Shown in pieces: positions 46,832 to 56,602 of a DNA stretch of 64,000 nt. The first letter of the stretch is position 1, and every line of letters begins with the position of its first letter. The notes below the pieces were generated by a model that made no database searches, was not told the origin of the DNA, and saw only the letters and a program-made list of their open reading frames with translations. The DNA is taken from positions 2,232,001 to 2,296,000 of the forward strand of contig JAHQIY010000014.1 of the NCBI GenBank assembly GCA_019054805.1, read 5' to 3'. This DNA comes from Brachionus manjavacas. Lineage: Eukaryota; Rotifera; Eurotatoria; Ploima; Brachionidae. The translations under genes were made by a program, and so were the position numbers.

Positions 46832-46876
46832 ATAAGAAATATGGAAATGTTACCATATTTCTTATATGTGTAGAAA
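46832..46876. repeat. Short hairpin
   Basis: CATATATAAGAAATATGG is mirrored by CCATATTTCTTATATGTG with a short loop between them. Small and AT-rich; the function is unknown. It lies just upstream of the LINE remnant. Confidence 0.6.
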
Positions 46877-46879
46877 GTG

Positions 46880-48330
46880 ACTAAATCAATATATGATAAA
46901 TATCTCAATCTGTCAGTTAAAAGGTTAGATATGTCAGTTTGTAATTATTAAAAATTCCAGCAGAGCTAATTGATTGTTGAATGATAAGACAATCCTTGTA
47001 GAGAGCAATTACTCTTATAATTTGATTTATAACAGCTATATGAAAGATTAATTGCATAAGTTTGAATAATCTATTGTTAGGAAAAAGGCCCTATAGTTAG
47101 TATGGAATAGAATTAATTTTAGTAACAGCCTACTCTAATCCAGATTGTACTAAAAAAGAAAACATTGAGAAAAAATCTAATCTAATTTACAAATCAATTA
47201 GACATTTATGGCAAAATTTTTGTTTCAAAACTTGATGTTTACCCAAAAGATAAACTAGATTTTATCAAGTTCCGATATTGCATCATTGCTTCGTAAGCTA
47301 ATTTAAAATAATCTAAATAAATGGATTTATTAGATTTACTTTATTTGTGGATATATTATCTGTAATTTCAATCAATGGCCTGAAAATAAATACCATAAAT
47401 AAATGTAAGCGTTTGGATTCTTTTTATTGATATTAGCCCAAAAAAATTCAATTAGTTTTTTAAGTTAATAATTATTTCTTCAAAATTGATTCCAGCAAAA
47501 AATATGTTGAAAACTGACATGTAACATGTTAATTTTTACTAAATCAAATTTTATGATTTTTTCATTATATTTAGTAAATGATTTTATTGTTACAAAATCT
47601 AATTTTTATTTTTTTTTATTTGAAGAAAATTTTTTTATATTTAAAAATATTGATTAATATAAAAAATTCAGATTGAGTTCAATTCTTTATACAAAAAATA
47701 TCCATTAAAAAAACAAAAAAGCTTAGCTATTATGTATTGGATTACATAACAGGAAGTGTAAAAATAAAAAATTGAGAATTGGCTTCAATAAAAAAATAAT
47801 TGACATTACTTAAGACTTATGACTTAAAAAAAAACAAAAATTTAAAATGAATTGGAATAATTTTACGTTCCTTAATAAGCCACCTCTACAATTCATTCGA
47901 ACAGCTAACCTCAAATGAACGCATTTCTTGATGCAAAATAATAGAATCTAAAATAAAATATCCAAAAGTGCACCAAATCATCAACCGTATATTTAAATAT
48001 TTTTGACATTTAAACTTAAAAAATACTTTTACTTTAAAAAATAACCAGTGGGTCAGCTGCTTTAAGGATTTGCGTCCTTCTTTCATCAAAAAAAACACGA
48101 ATAATTCTTTTTAATTTAAATTGATAAAATAATAAAATCTAGCTATACTTTCTAATAATGTTCCAAACCAGAGAAACCTTTTATACCATTTGACTATTTC
48201 TAAGTGAGTGTAAGAGCATCTAATGATAAATTTCTATTTTTTTTGTTACCAAGAAAACTAATAAACGAATATCTTTATCAGTTGATCTTCCAATATCTAG
48301 GAGATCATCGTTTGAATTTTATTCTATAAT
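46880..48330. other. Featureless AT-rich stretch
   Basis: I see no gene, RNA gene or classifiable repeat. A 70-codon minus-strand frame at 47,886-48,098 is short, low in complexity and lacks gene signals. Confidence 0.5.
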
Positions 48331-48760
48331 TTTTTAAATTCATGTCATTTTGGAGCATAAGACGTACACATACTTCTGCTTGTTTTCACGTGAGTCTCAT
48401 TCAGCTCTCTTTCAATTGTCCTCCTCCATGTCATCGTTGGTCTTCCTACATTGCTCTTTGCTTGTGGTGTTTAGAAAAAAGCTATTCCAGGAATTCTATC
48501 TGTTGGTATTCTTAAAACATTTCCAAGCTATTTAGGCCGTGTTCTGTGTACCGTGATGGAGATCGGCTTGGATCTTGTTTTCCAGAATAACTCTTCATTT
48601 GTAGTTATATATTTCTAAGGCAATTATTAAAAGCTTCTTTTTTTTGTAAGCCACTCTCTCGGTCATTCTCCAACATTTGGATCCATTTAGCAGCACAGAT
48701 TTGATAAGACTACTTTAAAGATGTAATTTGGTTCTATGGTTAAGATTTGTTTGATTATAT
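48331..48760 (-). mobile_element. RTE-like LINE 3' remnant
   Basis: The minus strand reads NVGRPTMTWRRTIERELNET, then a broken frame. GRPxxTWRRTIERE is the closing motif of the RTE-like ORF also seen in the copy at 11.75-12.75 kb. The upstream part is heavily decayed. Confidence 0.6.
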
Positions 48761-48799
48761 CGATCAATAAAAGCGTATATTCATAATTTTGAATTTGAT

Positions 48800-48850
48800 T
48801 TTTTTCTTAATCTAAAGGAGCTTTAGCTCGAAACAGATAAACAAAAAGTT
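48800..48850 (+). repeat. Solo 3' end of LINE family A
   Basis: AAAGGAGC-TTTA-GCTCGAAACA followed by GATAAACAAAAAG. It is the plus-strand orientation of the family A terminus with the stem-loop at 48819-48830. No coding sequence is attached. Confidence 0.65.
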
Positions 48851-49099
48851 CGGAATAAGAATTGCCTTCAAGGTGGTTTAGTTGCGCCCTCTTTTTTTCT
48901 TGACTTTTTTACAATTAAAAAATTGAAATTCAGCAGTCCGTTCTATTCTTAAGCTAAAATACGGTACTCCTTCCAATATTTTGCATCATGAGATCTACAG
49001 TCAATTCAAACTACACAACAATCTCAAATCATTAATTTTTTAATATATCTTTTATTTTTTTTTATTTTATTTTATTTAACATGATTTTGATTTCGATTT

Positions 49100-49150
49100 A
49101 TTTTTAATTAGAAGGAGCTCTGGCTCGGTACAAAAGACAAAAAGTAAATA
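49100..49150 (+). repeat. Solo 3' end of LINE family A
   Basis: GAAGGAGC-TCTG-GCTCGGTAC then AAAAGACAAAAAG, with the stem-loop at 49115-49126. A second plus-strand copy of the same terminus, 300 bp from the previous one. Confidence 0.7.
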
Positions 49151-50289
49151 ATTTCTGACATTTTTGAATCTTGGATAAGTCAATATTTAATATAGGAAGA
49201 GTTACATCTTACTTTTTAGAGGTGCTTGAGATGAGTGCAGCAAACCTCTCTCTTATAAAAGCGACCTGTTGTTGTATTTCGTAGGGGCCAAAAAAAAAGA
49301 TTTCATAAGTTTAAAACATTTTTTTATAATTTTTTATTTTTATACTTGAAATTTTTTTGTCATTGCCGAATCTAGAGTAATTTTTCAAAAAAAATAATAA
49401 TAGAAGTTTTAAAGAGAATAAGTCATTTTTTAAATTAATTTATTAGCAGCTTTGATTTTTAAGCTTATATTTTCTCTTATCATCAAAACATTGAATCAAA
49501 ATAACAACGAGTAATATTATTTCTATTTATTATTTATATCAAAAAAACACTTTTTGGATGATGAAAAAAAGTCACAAAAAATAAAAAAAATAAATTGTAA
49601 ATTAAAATTTTTATTTATTTTTAATTATATAAATATTCTGAGAAAATCCTCAGGCGACTTAGAATGAATCAAAGTACTAAAATTGGAGTCAATTAGACAC
49701 AAGTACAAATAAAAAATAAATAGAAATTGGTATAAATTTCTAAAGACAAAGTTTCTAAAAATAAAATTACAATGAAAGTGTTTTTATAAAATTAAAAGGG
49801 CTGTTAGTCATTTTAATCCAGATTGTTTAATGCTTAAAAGATGTTGTCTAATGGTGTTTGGATTTTTTTTTCTAAAAAATAAATTTGATTACTTAATAAA
49901 AGACTAAAATATTTGATAGAGAAAATAATTTTTTTTTAAACAGTTGTCATAAGTAGAAGATTTGACTCATATAAATTGCACTGAATATGATCTAGCTTTC
50001 GGTGTTCTTTTGATTGAATGGTGCTTTCAATGTCACAATTCTGGACTAACCGAATCGATAAAATACTATTTTTACCTAGTCAAATTTTGTATGTAAAAAA
50101 ATCTTAAACATTTTTTTGTATATTACAATCTGAAATTTTTACTTAATTGTCTAATAAATTTTTCTATTTTTCTATTAATTGGTATTTCATTTTTTCCGTG
50201 GGACTTAAGCTTTAATTAAATAATTAAACACAAGGACAGTTGATGTGTTTATAATGAATAAACTTGCATCATTTAATGAGATTTTTCAA

Positions 50290-51310
50290 ATTTATTTTTT
50301 ATTTATTTGTTTTCTGTACCGAGCTAAAGCTCCTTCAGAATAAATTAAAAATAAAATAAAAAAAATAAAATAAAAATAAAATTAAAGTAAATAAAATTAG
50401 ATAAAAAAAAAAAAGAATCAAAATAGAGTAAATAAGCTAAAAAAAATTAAAGTTGAAAAGACATAAATTGGAAAAGATTGTTTCATGTTTATTTATTTAT
50501 TTTATTTATTTGTTTTCTGTACCGAGCTAGAGCTCCTTCAGAATAAGTTAAAAATTAAAAAAAATAAAATAAAAATGAAATAAAATAAAATAAAAATAAA
50601 ATTAAAGTTAATAAAATAAGATAAAAAAAAAAAAAAAGAATTAAAAAAAAGTAAATAAGCTAAATAAATGAAAATTAAGAATATATAAAATTGGAAAAGA
50701 TTGTTACATGTGACTCATGTTTAAATAGTTCAAGTTTCAGGAAAAAAAGAAGAAATAGTAAGGTAGCAATTACACAATGGAGTTGGGTAGTCAATATATC
50801 TTGATTCGAAACCTTCTTTGTATTCCTTCACCAGTCTTACAACCAATGGAATAGAATGACTCAGTCCTGCCCCAACATATCTCTCACTCAACTCACAAAG
50901 CCGATTTGAGACTGTTAGTAATTTTAGTTTATTAAAAGCCTCATGATGTACGATGTTGGAGGGAGTATCATATTTTAACTTAAGAATAGATCTGACTGCT
51001 GTATTCTGAATTGCTTGTAGTTTTTTGATATTATTTTCTGAAAATGAATTCAAGCAAGGAAAAGAATAGTCTAAAATTGATCCGACTAAAGATTTATATA
51101 GATTTCCTAGTGTGTTCTGATTAAGACCCCATTTTTTGTTTGACAATATCTTAATAATATTTAGCCTTTTATTGCAGCGCTCTTTAATTTCATCTACCAG
51201 TATATTAAAGTTTAATTTAGAATCAAATTTAATACCAAGAAACTTGATTTCTTTTTGTCTCTCTATTCTGTTTCCATAAATTCAAATCACCTGCTTGAGT
51301 TTTAAATATT
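50290..51310 (-). mobile_element. Jockey-like LINE (family A) C-terminus with duplicated 3' end
   Basis: A 138-codon frame reads NKKWGLNQNTLGNLYKSLVG, SILDYSFPCLN, KLQAIQNTAVRSILKLKYDT and CELSERYVGAG, the region after the palm of Jockey/CR1-type ORFs. Upstream pieces (KEIKFLGIKFDSKLNFNILV) link it to the catalytic core missing here. Downstream, a roughly 205-bp 3' UTR segment occurs twice: both copies have TTTATTTGTTTTCTGTACCG, a GAGC-N4-GCTC stem (50321-50332 and 50524-50535), an A/T-only tract, and ATTGGAAAAGATTGTT before the coding end. Confidence 0.85.
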
Positions 51311-51397
51311 CTAAATTGGATAATAAAAGTGAAAATGAATATTAGGGAATTCCATAAATGATGTCTCTGTTTTTAAGGTATTGGCTACTTTCGAATT

Positions 51398-51420
51398 TAG
51401 TAGTAGTAGTAGTAGTAGTA
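51398..51420. repeat. (TAG)n microsatellite
   Basis: A run of seven to eight TAG units close to the 5' break of the family A LINE copy. Confidence 0.8.
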
Positions 51421-52091
51421 CGATTTAGTTATGAGCTAAAGTATAAGTTTATTTTTTTATCAGCTTAGTTTGAATTCAAGCAGTATCTTAGCGATTCAAC
51501 AATTCCATCTATCTCTAATTCCTTTCTCTTTCTATAGATTTCTTCAACTTTAATTTCACAGAGTTTGCTAAGTTGAGTTGACAAACTAATGCTGAAGCTT
51601 CATTCCAGTCTGTATGGATCAGATATTGATGAAAAAAAATCGAAAAATTTTCTAAAAGGAAAAATTGAATCAAATTTTATTTTAATAAAAATATAAGCTA
51701 GAATGTTAAAAAATAAATACTTTTGCGTTAAAAACGTAAAAAAAGGAAAAATAAAAATAAAACGACATCGGCATCACTAAAATATAAACTATTAATCAAA
51801 TAGAATAATTTTTTTATTTAAAAATACTTTATAATTCACACTTAGAAGAGAGAGAGAGAAAAAAACTGAAAAAAAAACTGAAAAAAAAAAAAAAAACGAA
51901 AGAAAAACGAAAAAGTAACAGTATAAATAATTTAGGCCTTAAAAAATGTATGAATACACAAAAAACAAAATAAACGTGTTTTTTTTAATTGTGCCAAACA
52001 AACGCTTGAAACAAATTGTCAATTGTACACAAATTTTCGATTATCCACTTTTTAAAAAACAAAGTCAATTCTAAAACAAACAGAAAAAAGT

Positions 52092-53864
52092 CTAAATCTC
52101 AAGCTTGATTTCATCGTTAAAAAAATTAAAATTAGCAAACACATTCTCGCCACAATTCACCGTCGACGCGCTACTCTGGTCGGCTTTGTCCGCAGCCAAA
52201 TCGATCATGTTCCAGTCGAGAGTCAAGTGCTGGGCGCCACCAATGCTGTAGCTGTTCTGATAGGGCGAATTGTGCTCGTAGGACTGGTACGGACACGGAC
52301 TAGCGTCGTCTGGAGAGAACAAATTGTTGATGCTATTTACACTTAGAACATTGGTGCCGCAATTGCCATAGCCCAAATTGCTTCCACTGCCGCCACTAAT
52401 GCTACTACTACAGCTGAAGTTGGACGGCTCCGAGAAGCCCGAGCTGCCCGACGAACACACTGAAAACTGCACATTAAACTCGTCCATTTGATTGCACACC
52501 ATGTGCGCCCCCGACCGGTAGTCCAGCGGATTCACGTCTATTTCGTCCAAGTCGATGAATTTTTCAATCGGCGAACTCTGCTCTGTGTTCAACTCGAGCT
52601 CCAGCAAATTGTCCATGCTCAACTGCTCGCTCTCGTTCGAATACTGCATGTTGTCTACCAAATGGTTTTGATTGATCCATGTTATCGTTAAATCTTCGTT
52701 GCTAGTCTCTTGTTGTTGCTGTTGTTGTTGTTGTTGCTCTTGCTGTTGTTGTTGTTGTTGTTGTTGTTGCATATCGATCATATTGTGTTGATTAACGAGC
52801 ACAGACTTTTGTTGATTGCTGCTGCTTGCCCGGTGCTTAACAATGTCGGCGATTGTTTTGAGTTTTTTGGGTCTGGAGTGGTCCGCGAGAGTGCTGATTT
52901 GGTCGAGAGGTCGCTTGGGCTTTGATTTTTTCACTGGCCTAGACTTCAACTCGACTAGTTTGAGGTGAACGCGGTCCGTGTCGCACATGCTCTGCTCCAG
53001 CGTGTCATAGTCAAGCTCTTGGCACATCCAGGCGCTTGTGCTGCTCAACAATCGGCTCAGATTGGACGACGGCGACGCTTTGTTAAGCACGAAGTCGGCC
53101 GCCGCCGGCTGACTGCTCCCAGCCACTGGTTTGCTCACCGGTTTCGGCTGGATCAGCACTTGATTCGGCTTGGCGTGGCTTTTAGAAGCGAGCAGTGGGT
53201 GCATGGTTCTTGTCTTGTCGATTTGAGAGTCGTCGGCGCTCTTCTCCCGGCTCGCAATCAAACTGCTGATGTAGGACGTGCGCGCTTTGCTCGACTTGGT
53301 CTGCTGCAGTTGCTGCTGTTGCTGTTGCTGTTGCTGGCTCTCCGTCTCCATCTCCACTCTGCTTTTGCATACTTTTTTGGCTGTCTTCGATTCGCTGCTA
53401 TTTACATTCGGAATAGTGTCGACACTGGGCTCTCGGCTCTCTTGTCTGCATTTGGCCAATACGGCATCTATGGCATAGTCGATGTTGTTCTTTGTCGTTG
53501 TGTGATCGTGCTTCTCGTGCTGCTGCTGATGTTGGACGAAGCTGTGTTCGTCTAGCACATATTTTATCTGGTCGTCATCTATCTGACTGACTTGTTCGTT
53601 GTTCTCTTTGTTGATGGCGGTGTGGTCGACGAACTGTAGATTTAGCTTGGACGTGTGCAGATTGTTAAGCTCGTTCTGGGTGAGAACGACGAACACGACC
53701 GGCCTGGAATCTAGTCGAGAGTCGGAGGAACAGGATGACGACGATGACGAGGACACGCTTGAGCAAGAAGGCGACGATGTGTAGATCTGCGATAGAACGT
53801 TGTTGAAAGCGGCATCGTTGCCGTCCAACGTCGCCGCGTTATTCACATACAAGCCAACGGGCAT
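52092..53864 (-). CDS. Gln/Ser-rich, probable transcriptional regulator (unrecognised)
   Basis: A 590-aa single-exon frame, much GC-richer than its surroundings and with strong codon structure, so it is real. It has a Ser run near the N-terminus (residues 31-48), one Gln run near residue 180 and a longer one near residues 365-390. Basic motifs KKSKPKRPLDQ and SRPKKLKTIADIVKHR in the middle look like nuclear signals or a DNA-contact region. Acidic and aromatic stretches (ENLLELELNTEQ-type, EKFIDLDEIDVNPLDYRS) follow. The C-terminus is FNFFNDEIKLEI. I recognise no DNA-binding fold. The composition suggests a transcription factor or coactivator with an activation domain. A TTTGTTTAG acceptor lies only two bases before the start codon region, so a 5' UTR intron is possible. 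Function is inferred from composition only. Confidence 0.8.
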   Translation of the reverse strand: MPVGLYVNNAATLDGNDAAFNNVLSQIYTSSPSCSSVSSSSSSSCSSDSRLDSRPVVFVVLTQNELNNLHTSKLNLQFVDHTAINKENNEQVSQIDDDQIKYVLDEHSFVQHQQQHEKHDHTTTKNNIDYAIDAVLAKCRQESREPSVDTIPNVNSSESKTAKKVCKSRVEMETESQQQQQQQQQLQQTKSSKARTSYISSLIASREKSADDSQIDKTRTMHPLLASKSHAKPNQVLIQPKPVSKPVAGSSQPAAADFVLNKASPSSNLSRLLSSTSAWMCQELDYDTLEQSMCDTDRVHLKLVELKSRPVKKSKPKRPLDQISTLADHSRPKKLKTIADIVKHRASSSNQQKSVLVNQHNMIDMQQQQQQQQQQEQQQQQQQQQETSNEDLTITWINQNHLVDNMQYSNESEQLSMDNLLELELNTEQSSPIEKFIDLDEIDVNPLDYRSGAHMVCNQMDEFNVQFSVCSSGSSGFSEPSNFSCSSSISGGSGSNLGYGNCGTNVLSVNSINNLFSPDDASPCPYQSYEHNSPYQNSYSIGGAQHLTLDWNMIDLAADKADQSSASTVNCGENVFANFNFFNDEIKLEI

Positions 53865-53890
53865 TCTCTAAACAAACGACTTTATTCGCG

Positions 53891-53950
53891 CTGTGTGTAT
53901 GTGAGTGTATGTGAGTGTGTGTGTGTGTATGTGTGAGTGTGTGAGTGAGC
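53891..53950. repeat. (GT)n-rich microsatellite upstream of the Gln-rich gene
   Basis: Mixed GTGTGT, GTATGT and GTGAGT units over 60 bp, starting about 25 bp before the start codon of the Gln-rich gene. It probably lies in its 5' UTR or promoter. Confidence 0.8.
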
Positions 53951-56252
53951 GTTTACTTTTGGCTCAGCTATTCTCGGCTGCTATTACATAAAAACAAATA
54001 ACAAAGAACAAAATGATTTATTGCCTCGTTGCTTCGCTCCCGATACTATCTATTCATCTAAGCTTAAAATTCAATATTCGTTTTAGTTTAGTGCTGATGG
54101 ATTAAGCTAATTAGTTTTATCTAATTTGCTTTGCAAAGGGAAAAGAGAACAGAACAAAAACAAATGGAGAAGTGCAAGCATTGCATCCAATATCTGACTT
54201 TAACCAAAAACAAAAAAAGCAAAAAAAAAAAAGAAGCTTATGCTTGTTCTTTGCTGATTTTTGAAAATTATTTATCTCGCCAGTTTTTTTTCTCTTTTAA
54301 GCTTCTGTTCGAATTGTGTGTGTGTGTGTTAGTAAAAGCTTAAACTATTCCATTAGGCTTTTATTTATTTATTTTATCTATTCTATGTAGAATATAAATT
54401 ATTAATATAAAAGAGAATCTTAATGATATCATTTGGGGGTTTCTTAATCCATGCTAGAATCAAAGATTGTTCATCGATGATTGAAAAAACAACCAGCATT
54501 CAGATAAGCTAGAGAGCAAAGACCACTGATTATTTGTATTTATCTAAATTATGTGCTTCAATACAGATAAATTTGATGCTCGGCTGATCACCAGCTACCA
54601 AACCGATGCATCCATACACACACACACACACACGCTCCACTCAAATCACTTCAAGCATGCCGCTCTTTTTCTTATGTTCACTCAACAATACTCTTCTCCT
54701 TTTCTTTTGACCACAAATCACTCACTACTACAAACAAATGTCAGCATAGAGCTTTCTAATTTTCTCCTAAACCCAATTATCCAATTCTTAAGCAACATTT
54801 TTAGTACCTTTTCCAAACAATCATTCATTTGGCTAAAAGTAACGCACTAAATGCCACTCCAGCTATCATGTTGTCGTACCCATCATATAACTACTTTTAC
54901 TCTAGAATAATAGTGTGACAAAAAAAATAAACTTATTTTATTTAAAAGATATCGAAAGTTAATTGTAAAAAATCTAATTTTAAATAAATGAGCGAGTCAA
55001 CTAACAGAGATATTTATCCGTTGACTCACTTAATTTGATTTAACTAATACAAATATATTCCTAACATGCTGGCAGAATAAAGGCATTGTGAATATCTCTT
55101 AAATAAATAAATAAATAAAATACTTAAGCTCGCTGACGAGTCAAATAAAATAATCTTTTATTTATCCTTGCTTGTGTCCCCCCAATTATTAACGTGTTGG
55201 CAGAGTTAGTTGCAACCAAAAAGTAAAAACTCAAAGAGAAAGATTGAAAACACCTCAATAGGTGGTAACCAGACTCTTACCCAATCTCAAATTATTTCAA
55301 GATTAAAACCCAAAGTTCGATCCTATTTTTTATAATCAAAAATTGAAGCAGTCAAAAAAATTAATTGGTAGAGCAAACAGAATTCTTTTTCAGACTTTAA
55401 ATGGTTTCAAGCCTTTCACGCAGGCATTTAGAATATGCTGTTCAGGCATGGGTTCTTTATTGCCGTGGTGGAAAAGGTCCGAACAGGAGATACAATAAAT
55501 TTGAATATGATGACAGATCTAAAAGGCTGAATTTAACCAAATTAGGGACAAGAAGAAATGACTTTTTCAAATGTACCAAATAAAGAACAAATACAAAGTG
55601 AGATGTAAATGGCTTGTGCACGAAACAAGAGCCAATAGTCCTAGTTGAAAAGTTTGTTAAGAATTGCACGCAAAGATTCAACATTGTCACTAACAGGATT
55701 GTCAAAGAGTGGACTCACTGAAACAAAAACAATTGACCATTTTAAAGCTTAGTTAGACAGACTTTTGAAAGACGAAAATATTCCTTATTCAAAAGCCTAG
55801 TCATTTCCATATTTTATAATTTATTTTATTTATTTAAAAAATAATTTAGGAAAGTTTATCCAGGGCAGTTGCGAATGGCGGCGCCTTCTTTTCAGTCCTC
55901 ATGATTCCAATATGATTAAATGTTAAATATATGGTTATGATTATGTATTAAATATATGTGTACAATTAGAGTAGAAAATAGTATTTATATTGTATTTACA
56001 TTGTTAAATTAAATTAATTTATAACAGATATTATTATATATTTAAAACAAAAACATTGTTTATGAAATTATTCTTTTTTCGACATTCATAACAAACTCTA
56101 AAAACTTAATTTAAATTTATTTAACTTTTATTTTCAATTTTTGTTTTATTTCAAAATTTAATCATATGGCTGAAAGTAAGGACTCAGTCTCAATTCCAGC
56201 CTGCCAAGGCTCAGCCTAGACTATTTAATAATAATAATAAGAACAAATAGTA
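53951..56252. other. Upstream flank of the Gln-rich gene
   Basis: The interval has a (CA)n tract at about 54615-54633 and a relatively pyrimidine- and C-rich stretch (54,640-54,860) without a convincing ORF. It ends with LINE debris at 55.3-55.9 kb. The first kilobase may hold promoter or 5' UTR sequence of the gene on its left. Confidence 0.4.
55330..55900 (+). mobile_element. CR1-like LINE remnant (family B type)
   Basis: Plus-strand pieces read LIGRANRILFQTLNG, SRRHLEYAVQAWVLYCRGGK and TRRNDFFKCT. RxHLEYAxQAW followed by RRND is the CR1-type C-terminal pattern also seen at 26.6-26.8 kb. It ends with an AATAAATT-type tract and a GC-richer 3' segment (55,855-55,905). Several frame breaks are present. 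Confidence 0.6.
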
Positions 56253-56593
56253 GGCATTGTGAATTTTGAAGCAAAAAACAAAAACAATAATCTTAAAATG
56301 AAATAACTTTTTTACTAAAAGTCTAAAAATAGTTCTGCAAAATGTATCAGCTGGTACAAACTTTGTACCACCCAAATTTAGTTTCTGCAAAAACTCTGCA
56401 AGTTTGCAAAGCACTAAAAGTATTAGAAAATCATTAAAATTAAATTGCAGAGTTATTGCAGAGACTAAATTTGGGTGGTACAAAGTTTGTACCAGCTGAT
56501 ACATTTTGCAGAACTATTTTTAGACTTTTAGTAAAAAAGTTATTTCATTTTAAGATTATTGTTTTTGTTTTTTGCTTCAAAATTCACAGCGCC
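56253..56593. mobile_element. Palindromic MITE (copy 3), perfect 9-bp TSD
   Basis: The 341-bp element is an inverted repeat with GGCATTGTGAATTTTGAAGC at the left end and GCTTCAAAATTCACAGCGCC at the right. The arms match over about 150 bp, with a centre (56,400-56,445) containing AAAACTCTGCAAGTTTGCA. The 9-bp direct repeat CAAATAGTA flanks it exactly (56244-56252 and 56594-56602). The centre words and termini resemble the element at 41469-41820, though the arm sequences differ. It has no coding capacity. Confidence 0.9.
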
Positions 56594-56602
56594 CAAATAG
56601 TA

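Noticed and set aside
52488-53784. Open frames antisense to the Gln-rich gene, with Leu and Cys runs
   Set aside because: The Leu and Cys runs are the complement and shifted readings of CAG/CAA tracts. No start context or splice signal.
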